Numbered from the stretch's first letter, positions 1 through 8,571 are shown. The stretch is 35,580 nt of DNA from Peptococcaceae bacterium UBA4997 (GCA_002398485.1 DGYV01000011.1:1-35580), one strand, 5' to 3'. The notes: generated by a model not told the origin, from the letters alone. Program-made: numbers and translations.

Positions 1-936
1 CAAGTTCACATTGATCAGGCTTTGCTTAATAGGATGATGGATTTTGGCGGCTGCTTTTTGCCCGTTATTTTCTGTTTGCTTTTGCTTGTTTTCCATAACC
101 TCGGTCTTGGCTTTTTTGGCTTCATTTTGTGTAAATATGGTATAATCTTTAGTGTAAGCAAAACTTTCTATGGCTTTTAGTGCTTTTTTCATTTCATCAT
201 CATTCTTCAAAAATACAAAAAAACCATTCTCTTTAATAAAATCTGCGGAAAGGGAGGAATCCTCCAAATTTTGCGGTTCATAAGCAATATCGCAGCAGCT
301 GTCTAAAAGCGAATTTACGAGCATCAGCGCACGCAGATTTTCCATTTGACACTCTTCATCAAAAAAAATATTCACACCGTAAACAAAACCCTTTTGTGCA
401 AAAGCCTGCGGTACTTCACCCAAAACCTGTTCACACTTTTGCAGCTTTGCTTTGGCAACAGCTTCTTTATTTTTTTGCGGCTCAACCGAAGCCTGCTCGG
501 TCAAAACAGCATTTTTATCTTCATTATATTTTTGGGAGATTTTTTCAAAAAAACCGTTAATTTTTTGCTCAAATGTGCCGATATCTGTAGTGAGTATTTC
601 ATTGTTTTCCACACGAGCTATTTCCGCTTTGATAAAGTCATTGGATTCAAACATAAGCTCAAAAAGCTCTTCGTTATTTTCTGAACGCAAGCCGTTTTCC
701 CTTACATAAGCAAATAGATCTTCCACCTTATGGCAAACAGTAGTAAGACCGGCAAACTGCATCATCGCCGAAGAACCCTTGATAGTATGCATGATCCTAA
801 AAATTTCATTTATACTTTCCTCGTCAAAGCAATTCTGCTTTTCGCAATTGATAAGGATTTCTTCCAAATGCTCTATCAAGCCGTTCGTTTCAAATAAATA
901 AACATTCAGCATCGAATCCATATTATTATTATTCAT
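1..936 (-). CDS. cheA: CheA chemotaxis histidine kinase, N-terminal part (partial)
   Basis: CheA is the cytoplasmic kinase that phosphorylates CheY in response to receptor arrays. The visible 312 codons read without a stop from an ATG at 936, preceded by a GGTGG ribosome site, to the window edge, so the kinase core lies outside. Residues 1-110 are an HPt (P1) domain with the phospho-accepting motif HTIKGSS (His50). Residues about 170-285 look like the P2 CheY-binding domain, followed by a lysine/glutamine-rich linker. The gene is divergent from the FliK-like gene at 1038. The CheA identity rests on the P1 motif plus the cheW genes nearby. A different HPt protein is possible but unlikely. Confidence 0.88.
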   Translation of the reverse strand, partial: MNNNNMDSMLNVYLFETNGLIEHLEEILINCEKQNCFDEESINEIFRIMHTIKGSSAMMQFAGLTTVCHKVEDLFAYVRENGLRSENNEELFELMFESNDFIKAEIARVENNEILTTDIGTFEQKINGFFEKISQKYNEDKNAVLTEQASVEPQKNKEAVAKAKLQKCEQVLGEVPQAFAQKGFVYGVNIFFDEECQMENLRALMLVNSLLDSCCDIAYEPQNLEDSSLSADFIKENGFFVFLKNDDEMKKALKAIESFAYTKDYTIFTQNEAKKAKTEVMENKQKQTENNGQKAAAKIHHPIKQSLINVNL

Positions 937-976
937 CACTTTTACCACCTATCTGTTATCTATTTCCTATATATTT

Positions 977-1003
977 ATTTCGGCTAAATTTTGCGAAAAT
1001 TAA
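977..1003 (-). promoter_or_regulatory. Possible sigma-28 promoter for cheA
   Basis: On the minus strand GCCGAAAT (977-984) matches the sigma-28 -10 box GCCGATAT at seven of eight positions. A TTAATTTT-like -35 lies 15 bases upstream. It sits about 40 bases before the cheA start, in the divergent intergenic space. The -35 is weak, so this is tentative. Confidence 0.4.
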
Positions 1004-1037
1004 CTTTTTCGAAACAAATTATTTTGGGAGTGTTTTT

Positions 1038-2462
1038 ATGTCAGATAATTTAAGAGTTACTTCACCCATTCCAAAGAATGAAAACAATATAAAACAGATA
1101 CGCCCACTTACGCAAACACCTAACTTAAATACTGTTGAACAAATCAAACCCAACCTGAAGCAAGGCCAGGAAGCTGAAGCCAATAAAAATGCTTTTGATT
1201 TTTTACTGAGCAAGGATTCCGTATTTGCCAAATTCATGGAACAACTAAAAACCACGCCCGAGCTTTCCCAAAGCCTGCCACAGCTTATGCAAATTGCCAA
1301 ATTGCTTGCCCAAAATCCCAAAACCGCTAATAAAGTCGAACAACTGCTTTACCAAAATTTATATAAAAGTATAAATATGAATAAGAATGATATTTTGAAC
1401 AATCTGGTTTTTCAACAAAAAAATCAAACCAAATTCAACAGCCTGCTGTTTCAAAGCCTGCGGGAATTGGCCAATCAAACACAAGACAATAACTTAAATT
1501 TACGGCTGGCCAAATTTTTAAAAGCTTATGATGGTTACTTTTCCCTGCCCAATACTATGCAGGCCATAAAGTACGATTTAGCACAAATACGTTCTCAAAT
1601 CATCCCACCGTACAGCACCAACTTACATGAACTTGAAAACAAGCTTATAACTACCAAGCCTTCTAACAATGTAGATTTGAATATAACTTTGTTAACGGAA
1701 GAAATTTTACCTTTTTTAAAAAAATATGTTGGTCAAACCAATGATATGGGCAAAACCAGAAACCAAATAGCCCTTCTTATGCACCATATTGCCCGTTTGG
1801 ATATAAGCTCCAAGGAAAACTTGATAGAAAAATTTGAAAGCCTGCTCAATTACTGCAACTATAATATGAACCTTGGCAACGAAAGCTTACTTGCCTTAAA
1901 AAATATGTTTGGTGATGCCATAAACAAACAAACTCATGCCGAACAAAATCATTTTTTTGAGGCTTTGATTAATATCCTTGCCCAAGATCCAAATAACAGC
2001 ACAAAAATACCATCTGCCATTATAACAGATACTCTTAATTCACTGCTTTTGGACAACAGCGTACATATGCCTTATACACACCTTTTTTTACCTATCATTT
2101 TTGGTGATCGCTTTATGTTTTCCGAAATCTGGCTGGAAAAGCAGGATTTTGATGATGATAGCTCATCTGCAAATCCCGCAGGCAAACCACGCCATATCCT
2201 ACTTGAGTTCAATATTGAGAATTTGGGCTCTTTTGAAGCTTCAATTGAATTTTTAGATAAAGATATCAGTATTGATTTGAATTATCCCGAAACCCTAAAA
2301 ACCAAGCAAAACGAAATAAGTAAAACCATAGCGGAAATTTTCAGCCAAAACGGCTTTAATACTGAAAAAATAGTTTTAAGCACAGAAACTGCCATTCCCG
2401 TAAAACAAAGGCTTTTGCATAAAATCCAGGAAAGGAAATATGCCATAGATGTTACCATATAG
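1038..2462 (+). CDS. FliK/YlqG-like protein (hook-length-control C-terminal fold)
   Basis: This 474-residue protein starts at an ATG with a GGGAG site 7 bases upstream. The N-terminal three quarters are polar, Asn/Gln/Lys-rich and helical, without recognised motifs. Residues about 385-470, with strands such as ILLEFNIENLGSFEASIEFL, resemble the C-terminal Flg_hook domain of FliK and Bacillus YlqG. The next gene overlaps by 14 bases and encodes a free FlhB C-terminal domain, the same pairing as ylqG-ylqH. FliK C domains contact FlhB during the export specificity switch, so a role in flagellar export is plausible but inferred. A canonical fliK lies at 23738-25165, so this is a second family member. 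Confidence 0.65.
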   Translation: MSDNLRVTSPIPKNENNIKQIRPLTQTPNLNTVEQIKPNLKQGQEAEANKNAFDFLLSKDSVFAKFMEQLKTTPELSQSLPQLMQIAKLLAQNPKTANKVEQLLYQNLYKSINMNKNDILNNLVFQQKNQTKFNSLLFQSLRELANQTQDNNLNLRLAKFLKAYDGYFSLPNTMQAIKYDLAQIRSQIIPPYSTNLHELENKLITTKPSNNVDLNITLLTEEILPFLKKYVGQTNDMGKTRNQIALLMHHIARLDISSKENLIEKFESLLNYCNYNMNLGNESLLALKNMFGDAINKQTHAEQNHFFEALINILAQDPNNSTKIPSAIITDTLNSLLLDNSVHMPYTHLFLPIIFGDRFMFSEIWLEKQDFDDDSSSANPAGKPRHILLEFNIENLGSFEASIEFLDKDISIDLNYPETLKTKQNEISKTIAEIFSQNGFNTEKIVLSTETAIPVKQRLLHKIQERKYAIDVTI

Positions 2463-2733
2463 CAATAACAATAAAAAATTACAGCAGGCAGCAGCACTTA
2501 AATATTCGCAGGAAGGCCCCGAAAAGGCTCCTGTGGTAATTGCCTCCGGTCTTGGCCATATTGCCGAAAAAATAGTGGCCCTAGCCCAGGAAAATAAGGT
2601 ACCGGTTTTTCAGGACGATTCCCTGGCCGCTTTGCTTACCCAGTTGAATGTAGGCAGCGAGATACCGCCTGAATTGTACCAAGCAGTGGTGGATCTTTAT
2701 GTATATTTTTTGAATTTCCCCACCAAAAGCTGA
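2449..2733 (+). CDS. Free-standing FlhB C-terminal-domain protein (YlqH-like)
   Basis: This 94-residue protein corresponds to the part of FlhB after the cleavage site. Residues 15-90 (APVVIASG, IAEKIVALAQENKVPVFQDD, IPPELYQAVVDLY) align by eye with the end of the full FlhB at 14271-15338 (APVVVAKG, IIELAETNHIPMKED, IPPEFYAALAEI). It has no membrane segments and no NPTH cleavage motif. It overlaps the preceding FliK-like gene by 14 bases, suggesting coupling. Orphan FlhB-like domains of this kind occur in Bacillota and can partly replace the FlhB C domain in some systems. The role here is inferred. Confidence 0.8.
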   Translation: MLPYSNNNKKLQQAAALKYSQEGPEKAPVVIASGLGHIAEKIVALAQENKVPVFQDDSLAALLTQLNVGSEIPPELYQAVVDLYVYFLNFPTKS

Positions 2734-2755
2734 GCTGTGTTTCCACGGCAAATAA

Positions 2756-2787
2756 AAATGCGAATCCTAAAGATTTGCATTTTTTTA
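2756..2787 (+). terminator. Rho-independent terminator after the FlhB-like gene
   Basis: AAATGCGAATC (2756-2766) pairs with GATTTGCATTT (2772-2782), an 11-bp stem with one G-U pair, followed by a T-run to 2787. It separates the FliK-like/FlhB-like pair from the next promoter. Confidence 0.85.
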
Positions 2788-2798
2788 TTTTGATTTTT

Positions 2799-2824
2799 TA
2801 ACTTTTCAATAAAACGGCCGATAT
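2799..2824 (+). promoter_or_regulatory. Sigma-28 promoter upstream of cheW
   Basis: TAACTTTT (2799-2806) resembles the -35 box TAAAGTTT, and GCCGATAT (2817-2824) is an exact -10 box. The gap from TAAC to GCCG is 14 bases. It lies just after a terminator and about 90 bases before the cheW start. The core CGGCCGATA recurs upstream of fliD and flagellin. Confidence 0.8.
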
Positions 2825-2913
2825 AAATTGTATAAAGCCGCAATAAATTTCCTGCCGGTTTGAAAAATTACAAAATATTTAGCGCCAGTAAAAAGAGCGG
2901 AAAAGGTGAGAAT

Positions 2914-3477
2914 ATGGCAATTAAAAATCAAAAACAAGTTTTGAACTCTGCAGCCGTTGCTGAAAATAATGAAAGTATCTCTACAGAAAAATATCTTACT
3001 TTTTTTATTGATAAACAACTATATGCCATTCCCAGCAATGAAGTAATTGAAATAATGTGTATGCAACCGATTACGCATATACCTAATTTACCACCTTTTA
3101 TTAAAGGTGTAATAAACCTGCGCGGTAAAATCGTGCCGATAGTGGATATGCGAAGTAAATTCGATAAAGAATCCGCAGCCTATGGCAGCCGTACCAATAT
3201 TATCGTTGTGGAAACAGAAGATCTTAATGCAGGTCTTATTGTAGATACGGTAAATGATGTAAGCGATATTGCCAAAACCCAAATTCAAAAATCACAAAAT
3301 TTTAATAAAAATAATGATGACGGCAACTATGTTTGGGGGCTTATAGGCATTGAAGATAAAACCATAATGTGCCTGGATCTGTTAAAAATACTTGATGACC
3401 CAAATGCGGAAAAAAACCTGCATAACCTTTGCCAATTATCCGCCAAACGCAATAAAGAATTCAGAAAGGCTAATTAA
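2914..3477 (+). CDS. cheW: CheW coupling protein, copy 1
   Basis: CheW links chemoreceptors to CheA in the membrane-proximal arrays. The protein has 187 residues. After a polar N terminus of about 28 residues comes a single CheW domain (YLTFFIDKQLYAIP, ITHIPNLPPFIKGVINLRGKIVPIVD, then LNAGLIVDTVNDV). No receiver domain follows, so it is not CheV. The ATG at 2914 is chosen because AAAAGGTGAG lies directly upstream; an in-frame ATG at 2860 has no ribosome site. The gene follows a sigma-28 promoter and shares its run with a PilZ gene and a second cheW. Confidence 0.92.
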   Translation: MAIKNQKQVLNSAAVAENNESISTEKYLTFFIDKQLYAIPSNEVIEIMCMQPITHIPNLPPFIKGVINLRGKIVPIVDMRSKFDKESAAYGSRTNIIVVETEDLNAGLIVDTVNDVSDIAKTQIQKSQNFNKNNDDGNYVWGLIGIEDKTIMCLDLLKILDDPNAEKNLHNLCQLSAKRNKEFRKAN

Positions 3478-3530
3478 GGTATACAAGCTGCAAGCTTAAA
3501 ATTTTTTATTATGTTTAAAGGATGGAGCTT

Positions 3531-4178
3531 ATGTCTTTACTTACAGAACAATATGTGCTTTCGCCATGCGAAATCAAAACCATGGAAAATGTTCCGCTGA
3601 CCTGCGGTTATTTAAAAAAAGTAACTGAAGACAGCGTGGAAATAGTTAATCCTGCAGATAAACTACCCATTATACACTGTAATACTCCTGTTAAAATAAA
3701 TATTTTTAATAGCCAGCTCAAATTCAAAATTTTAATAGGCATAGTTTACCTTTCTACACCGGATATTCTTTCCTTGGTTGAGCTGCAAAATGTTGCTGAT
3801 TACGAAAAAAGAAATTTTTTCCGTGTTAAGGTGGATATGTCTTCCCAAGCTTATTTGATTCAAGATGATGGCAAGAAAAAACCCAGCCTTGAGTTCTTTA
3901 GTATTTTTGTAAAAAATTTAAGCTTAAGCGGTTTATTGTTTAAAAGCGAAAAAAGGCTGCCCGAAGGTAGCTGCATTATGGTAAACTTGAATCTTTACGG
4001 CGTTCATGTTTCCTTTTTAAGTAAAATTATCCGAGCAAGATACCTTGACCCCGAAAGTGATAATGAATATGGCTGTATTTTTATTGAACAAAAAAATACC
4101 GAAGCGGATATGCTTTGTAAATTTATTTTTGATTTCCAACGTGAGCAAATACGCAAAATGAAACTTGGCGGTAACTAA
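3531..4178 (+). CDS. PilZ-domain cyclic-di-GMP receptor (YcgR/MotI-like)
   Basis: This 215-residue protein has a YcgR-N-like beta-rich first half and a PilZ domain in the second. The two c-di-GMP motifs are intact: R94-N-F-F-R98 (RxxxR) and N129-L-S-L-S-G134 (N/DxSxxG). YcgR/MotI-family proteins bind c-di-GMP and slow or disengage the flagellar motor at the stator or switch. The ATG at 3531 is preferred over 3522 because AAAGGATGG sits at normal spacing only for the later one. It lies between two cheW genes in a sigma-28 transcription unit, which supports a motility-brake or array-modulating role. Confidence 0.85.
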   Translation: MSLLTEQYVLSPCEIKTMENVPLTCGYLKKVTEDSVEIVNPADKLPIIHCNTPVKINIFNSQLKFKILIGIVYLSTPDILSLVELQNVADYEKRNFFRVKVDMSSQAYLIQDDGKKKPSLEFFSIFVKNLSLSGLLFKSEKRLPEGSCIMVNLNLYGVHVSFLSKIIRARYLDPESDNEYGCIFIEQKNTEADMLCKFIFDFQREQIRKMKLGGN

Positions 4179-4220
4179 AACCTATAATTTGTTTATAAAA
4201 TTGATAATGAGGTGAATATT

Positions 4221-4784
4221 GTGGAAGATTTTACATTAGTAAACAACAATATTGAAGAATACACAGAAAACACTCTGGATAACACATTCCTTACCTTTTG
4301 GACAGATAAGCAGCTTTTCGGTATACCTATAACTGATGTAGTGCAGATAATAGGCATTCAAGGCATTACACCTATTCCCGATTTTCCTCGCTATGCCAAA
4401 GGTATAATTAATCTGCGCGGCAGTATCATTCCCGTTATTGATATACGCATTAGGTTTGCCAAACCGGAAATCCCCTACAATGAACGCACCTGCATCATTG
4501 TAACTCGTATTGAAGATGCCTATATGGGTTTTATAGTTGATGCCGTAGCAGAAGTAACAAATATTAAAGAAGATAAAATAACCGCAGCCCCCAAGGTGGC
4601 CAAGGATACTACCAACAAATATTTAACGGGCATAGGCCAAATAAAGGATAATGTTCTCCTGCTTTTGGATATTGAAAAAATCCTTACCGAAAGTGAATTC
4701 AAAGAAGTAATGGATTCCACAGAGGCAGAAGCTGAAGAAGCTGAGGAAACCGAAGAAAAAATAATAGAAAAAGCCGCCATGTAA
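4221..4784 (+). CDS. cheW: CheW coupling protein, copy 2, with acidic tail
   Basis: This is a second single-domain CheW paralogue of 187 residues (FLTFWTDKQLFGIP, ITPIPDFPRYAKGIINLRGSIIPVID, YMGFIVDAVAEV). The GTG at 4221 is chosen for the GAGGTG site six bases upstream; an earlier GTG at 4212 overlaps that site. The last 25 or so residues are a Glu/Ala-rich low-complexity tail that copy 1 lacks. No terminator is seen after the gene, so read-through into fliD is possible. Two CheWs may serve different receptor sets or allow mixed CheW rings; that is inference. Confidence 0.9.
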   Translation: MEDFTLVNNNIEEYTENTLDNTFLTFWTDKQLFGIPITDVVQIIGIQGITPIPDFPRYAKGIINLRGSIIPVIDIRIRFAKPEIPYNERTCIIVTRIEDAYMGFIVDAVAEVTNIKEDKITAAPKVAKDTTNKYLTGIGQIKDNVLLLLDIEKILTESEFKEVMDSTEAEAEEAEETEEKIIEKAAM

Positions 4785-4864
4785 AACAGCCCTACTTATA
4801 ATTAATACATAAAAAACAGTAACTGATAAATTTTATAAATCAAGTAAATTTTTCTGTTTAAAAC

Positions 4865-4891
4865 CAATATATCAGCATGAACGGCCGATAT
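4865..4891 (+). promoter_or_regulatory. Sigma-28 -10 box upstream of fliD
   Basis: GCCGATAT at 4884-4891 is an exact sigma-28 -10 element inside the recurring core CGGCCGATA, 53 bases before the fliD start. The expected -35 position (around 4865) reads CAATATAT, a poor match, so activity may be weaker than at the cheW and flagellin promoters. Confidence 0.65.
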
Positions 4892-4943
4892 ATTATATAA
4901 GCTTTAAAACGTTTATTTGTAAAACTTTAAGGAGGGTTTTCCT

Positions 4944-7595
4944 GTGAGTACAACTACCAGTTCAACTTCCGGTTCCGGCAGCTCTTCCCTTACCAACCTA
5001 ATTTCCAGTAAAACCCGCATGGGCGGTTTGATTTCGGGTATGGATACCGATACCCTGGTGGAACAATTGACTTCTTCAACCAGAAGTAAAATTGCCAAGT
5101 TGCATCAGATGGAACAAAAAACTGAGTGGAAAAGGGATGCCTACCGTTCCATTACCACCCAAATAACCGATTTTTCCAATAAATATTTTTCATATATCAA
5201 CAGTTCAAACAATATTTTAAGCTCAAGCTTCTTTGATGTTACCAGCATAAACAGCTCTTCTGGCTTAGTTAATATAAGCGGCAACGCTTCCACGGCACAA
5301 AATATGGTGGTTAAAAATATTTCAGGCTTAGCTGCAAAGGCCGGTTTTACATCTACTAAAGCTGTTTCCAATAATGTTATCAAAACAGGCACTATTTATA
5401 ACGATTGGAAAGCGTCCGATTTAAGCGACCGCTCTTTTGTAATAAATTATAACGGTAAAGACTATACCCTTAAGCTGGATTCCGATTTTGAATTGAATTC
5501 CCACGATACCTCCACTAATGCGGTAGACACTGTAATCAGCCAGCTGAATAAACAAATCAACAATACTGAAGGCTTAGAAGGCAATGTTCAGTTTACAAAT
5601 ATTGATTCCGTAAGCGGTACTATTCAGCTTACCTCAACAGATCCAAATCAAAACCTCATACTCAAAAAATCCTCAACCGATCTCAAAAGCCAAAGTTTTC
5701 TAAATTCCCTTGGTTTTACAGATACTTCCATAGATGTAGCCTTTATTGGCTTCATTCAAGCAACTGATACAAATGTGAATAAACTTTACAATAATAACAT
5801 AGAAATAGGCTCCTCAATCGATTTCACCATTGATGGCACAGCCTATACTTTGGAATTGGATAAAAATATTGATTTGAGCGAATGTGCCGATGATGTTGCC
5901 GTAGCAGCCAAATTAGCTGAAGAACTCACTACGCAAATCCAAAGGAATGTTGAATTATCGGGTAAAATCAACGTATCTGCAACTGATGGCCAAATCAGTT
6001 TTAGCGCAAACAGCGGTACTTTAACTGTTACAGGTGGTTCGGAAAACCTGCTTAACGGTTTAGGAATTAAATCTGCCGACGCTGAAGGTAATGTTACTTA
6101 TTCCACCGCTGGTACTGTAAACCGCGATAAACTGGTTTCCTCCTATTTGGGGGATGAATTATCGGGCAGTACTATTAATTTTACCCTTAACGGCATCACC
6201 AAAAAAATCACTTTAAACGAAAGTGATAAAGCAAGCTTTGATAACGCGGCCAAGCTAAATACCTATTTGCAAAGCAAACTGGACAACCTTTATGGCACAG
6301 GCAAGGTAAATATTGACATAGATGCAAACAACACGCTTTCCTTTACCACAGCCGATAATACTTCGGTGCTTTCGGTTTCATCTTCGGATAATAGCAATAT
6401 TACTAATGTAAATGGTGCTTTAAGGGTTGGCGCGGGTGAATCCAACCGTTTAGAAACCGCTAAAACTTTGGAACAGCTGGCAAGTGAAATCAGTGGTTTA
6501 ACGGCGGATGCAAGCGGTAATTATGTTATGAACATAAACGGCAAGGAATTCAGTTTTGCCAAAACCACTAAACTTAGCAGTGTTATTTCTACTATAAACA
6601 ATGATGCCAATGCGGGAGTTACGGTTTCTTATTCCAGCACTACCGATACCTTTAGCGTATCCGCAGATGACAGCGGTTCCCAAGGCAGCATCACCATAAG
6701 TGATGCAGGCGGCAACTTAGCAGCCAGCTTATTTGGCACGGCAGGTGTAAATTATACCGTTAAAAGCGGTACCGACGCTGTTTTGGAAGTAAGCTTTGAC
6801 GGTGGCCAAAGCTTTACCACCATTACCCGTACGGAAAATACCTTTACCCTTGACGGTGTAAGCTTCGAGCTTACCGGCAAAAGCACCGATCCAGCAGAAG
6901 AAATCACTTTTACCTCCAACAGTAATGTGGATGATCTTTGCACAAAAATAGTAGATTGGGTAAATGAATATAACAAAATCATGGACTCGATCAACAAATT
7001 GATCAGTACCGCCCCACTGCGCGATCCTGTCTATGAGCCCTTAACAGAAGCCCAAAAAACAGACATGACTGAAGATGAAATAAAAGCCTGGGAAGAAAAA
7101 GCCAAGCAAGGTATTTTACAGGGCGATTCCACCTTGCAGAATCTAGCCGGCAAAATGCGCGAAGCCATGACCACCTTTGTTAACTCCACCGGCACCGCCT
7201 TATACCAAATAGGCATCACTTCTGGCTCCTATACTGATAAAGGACAGCTTACTGTAAATAAGACCAAATTAAAAGAAGCTCTTTCCAATAATTTGGAACA
7301 AGTAACAGCTATGTTTACTGGTGAAGACGGTATTTCCCAAAGAATAAAAAATGTTATGGACAATTATACCGGTACAGACGGCATTTTAGTAAATATAGCA
7401 GGCAAAGTTAACAGCACGGTAGACCAAAGCAACCTTACTAAAAAAATAGCAGATTATGAAAAACAAATTAAAAATCTTACAAACAAGCTTGAAGATGAAG
7501 AAGACCGCTATTGGAATAAATTTACCGCCATGGAGCAAGCCTTAAGCCTTTTGGAACAGCAAAGCTCCTACCTTACCTCCATGCTTTCATCTTAA
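4944..7595 (+). CDS. fliD: FliD filament cap protein, enlarged form
   Basis: FliD forms the cap at the filament tip and folds incoming flagellin. The GTG start follows GGAGGG by seven bases. After a Ser/Thr/Gly-rich stretch of about 25 residues comes the FliD N domain (GGLISGMDTDTLVEQL, then a heptad-rich helix to about residue 90). The C-terminal region (about 655-883) has the FliD C helices ending in a coiled coil. At 883 residues it is far above the usual 450-550. The extra length is about three related beta-rich modules near residues 154-257, 284-377 and 396-499, followed by a hook-IN/flagellin-IN-like module near 521-599. Cysteines occur in DLSECADDV and DDLCTKIVD. fliS follows 55 bases later. 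Confidence 0.93.
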   Translation: MSTTTSSTSGSGSSSLTNLISSKTRMGGLISGMDTDTLVEQLTSSTRSKIAKLHQMEQKTEWKRDAYRSITTQITDFSNKYFSYINSSNNILSSSFFDVTSINSSSGLVNISGNASTAQNMVVKNISGLAAKAGFTSTKAVSNNVIKTGTIYNDWKASDLSDRSFVINYNGKDYTLKLDSDFELNSHDTSTNAVDTVISQLNKQINNTEGLEGNVQFTNIDSVSGTIQLTSTDPNQNLILKKSSTDLKSQSFLNSLGFTDTSIDVAFIGFIQATDTNVNKLYNNNIEIGSSIDFTIDGTAYTLELDKNIDLSECADDVAVAAKLAEELTTQIQRNVELSGKINVSATDGQISFSANSGTLTVTGGSENLLNGLGIKSADAEGNVTYSTAGTVNRDKLVSSYLGDELSGSTINFTLNGITKKITLNESDKASFDNAAKLNTYLQSKLDNLYGTGKVNIDIDANNTLSFTTADNTSVLSVSSSDNSNITNVNGALRVGAGESNRLETAKTLEQLASEISGLTADASGNYVMNINGKEFSFAKTTKLSSVISTINNDANAGVTVSYSSTTDTFSVSADDSGSQGSITISDAGGNLAASLFGTAGVNYTVKSGTDAVLEVSFDGGQSFTTITRTENTFTLDGVSFELTGKSTDPAEEITFTSNSNVDDLCTKIVDWVNEYNKIMDSINKLISTAPLRDPVYEPLTEAQKTDMTEDEIKAWEEKAKQGILQGDSTLQNLAGKMREAMTTFVNSTGTALYQIGITSGSYTDKGQLTVNKTKLKEALSNNLEQVTAMFTGEDGISQRIKNVMDNYTGTDGILVNIAGKVNSTVDQSNLTKKIADYEKQIKNLTNKLEDEEDRYWNKFTAMEQALSLLEQQSSYLTSMLSS

Positions 7596-7650
7596 TCTAA
7601 CGTTGCAGCCGAAACCTTTTGGCATTATCCAACAAGGAGGATACTTATCC

Positions 7651-8031
7651 ATGCCCGAAAATAATTCCGTTTTGCAGTATCAAAAGCAAGCCGTAAGCAC
7701 CATGTCTAAAGGAGAGCTTTTGCTTAAGCTTTTTGACGTAGCCTTAAAAAACATAAAATATGCTTCTATATTGTTAAAGGAAAAGGATTATGAAAAAGCC
7801 GAAATCTATATCAACAAAAGCAGCCGTATTTTTAATCATCTTTGTTTGATTTTAGACCGCAAGTACAGCATATCTTTGGAACTATATCAAATTTACCGTT
7901 TTTTGAACCAGGAAATTATCCGTGCCAATATAAAACGTGATGCCGAGATCCTGGATAAAATCCTGCCCTTGGTTCAGGAACTTCACGATACCTGGGCGGA
8001 AGCCGATAAATTAAGCCATATGCAAAAGTAG
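7651..8031 (+). CDS. fliS: FliS flagellin export chaperone
   Basis: FliS binds the C-terminal helix of flagellin in the cytoplasm and delivers it to the export gate. The 126-residue all-helical protein has the family features YQKQAVSTMSKGELLLKLFDVAL near the start and the middle-helix pattern INKSSRIFNHLCLIL. The start at 7651 follows AAGGAGG at about 10 bases; an in-frame ATG at 7603 lacks such a site. It lies just downstream of fliD, the usual fliD-fliS order. Confidence 0.92.
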   Translation: MPENNSVLQYQKQAVSTMSKGELLLKLFDVALKNIKYASILLKEKDYEKAEIYINKSSRIFNHLCLILDRKYSISLELYQIYRFLNQEIIRANIKRDAEILDKILPLVQELHDTWAEADKLSHMQK

Positions 8032-8046
8032 TAAAAATAACAAAAT

Positions 8047-8095
8047 AAAAAAGCTTGTGCAGAATTTGCCAAAAAATATAATGCCAAGCTTTTTT
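8047..8095 (+). terminator. Terminator-like hairpin between fliS and the next gene
   Basis: AAAAAAGCTTG (8047-8057) pairs with CAAGCTTTTTT (8085-8095). Three more pairs (GCA with TGC) extend the stem across one bulged base, giving about 14 bp and a loop of about 20 bases. The T-run is part of the stem. It could end the fliD-fliS message or only lower downstream expression, since the next gene follows closely. Confidence 0.6.
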
Positions 8096-8115
8096 ATAAG
8101 CTTAAGGAGTTTTTT

Positions 8116-8556
8116 ATGCTTGATGAAAACCTGCTTATCTGCATGGAACAAAAAACCATTTTACTTACCCATATCATGAATTTGACTAAACAAATAGAAG
8201 TACGCTGTAAACAAACAGAAATCATTTTTGATAATTTATTAGAAGAAAGAAAAGCTTACATTGACCGTGTAGCTAAATGTAATAAATTGATTGATTACAT
8301 TCTGGAAAAAACAGAGAGCAGGGAAAAAGAACATTTGCAAAAGATTTTATCTGTTTCGGCAGTTGCCAAGGCCAGTACAGCTGAAGAAAAAAGGCTTTTG
8401 GAATATGCCATAAATTGTAAAAAGTACTTACGCAAAATTTTAAGTTTAGATAAAAATACCCTACGCAAACTGCGCAGGGATCATGATGAAATTCGGGAGA
8501 TAATTATAAAAAACCACAAAAAGAAAAACAAAACCCTTTTTGATAATTTCAAATAA
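8116..8556 (+). CDS. Coiled-coil protein, probable FliT/FlgN-type chaperone
   Basis: This 146-residue, highly charged and almost wholly helical protein starts with AAGGAG six bases before the ATG. Heptad-like patterning runs through most of the length (ILLTHIMNLTKQIEVRCKQTE, LLEERKAYIDRVAKCNKLI), and the C terminus is very lysine-rich. No enzyme motif is visible. Its size, composition and position right after fliD-fliS fit the small export chaperones FliT or FlgN, but those families have weak signatures and I cannot decide between them. It ends 16 bases before a strong bidirectional terminator. Confidence 0.55.
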   Translation: MLDENLLICMEQKTILLTHIMNLTKQIEVRCKQTEIIFDNLLEERKAYIDRVAKCNKLIDYILEKTESREKEHLQKILSVSAVAKASTAEEKRLLEYAINCKKYLRKILSLDKNTLRKLRRDHDEIREIIIKNHKKKNKTLFDNFK

Positions 8557-8571
8557 AAACTGAGAATATAT

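Noticed and set aside
346..709. Two overlapping plus-strand open frames within cheA
   Set aside because: Both oppose the continuous CheA frame with its clear HPt motif, and neither has a recognisable product.
4859..4862. TAAA upstream of fliD as the sigma-28 -35 box
   Set aside because: It is 21 bases from the GCCGATAT box, too far for the usual spacing of about 15.
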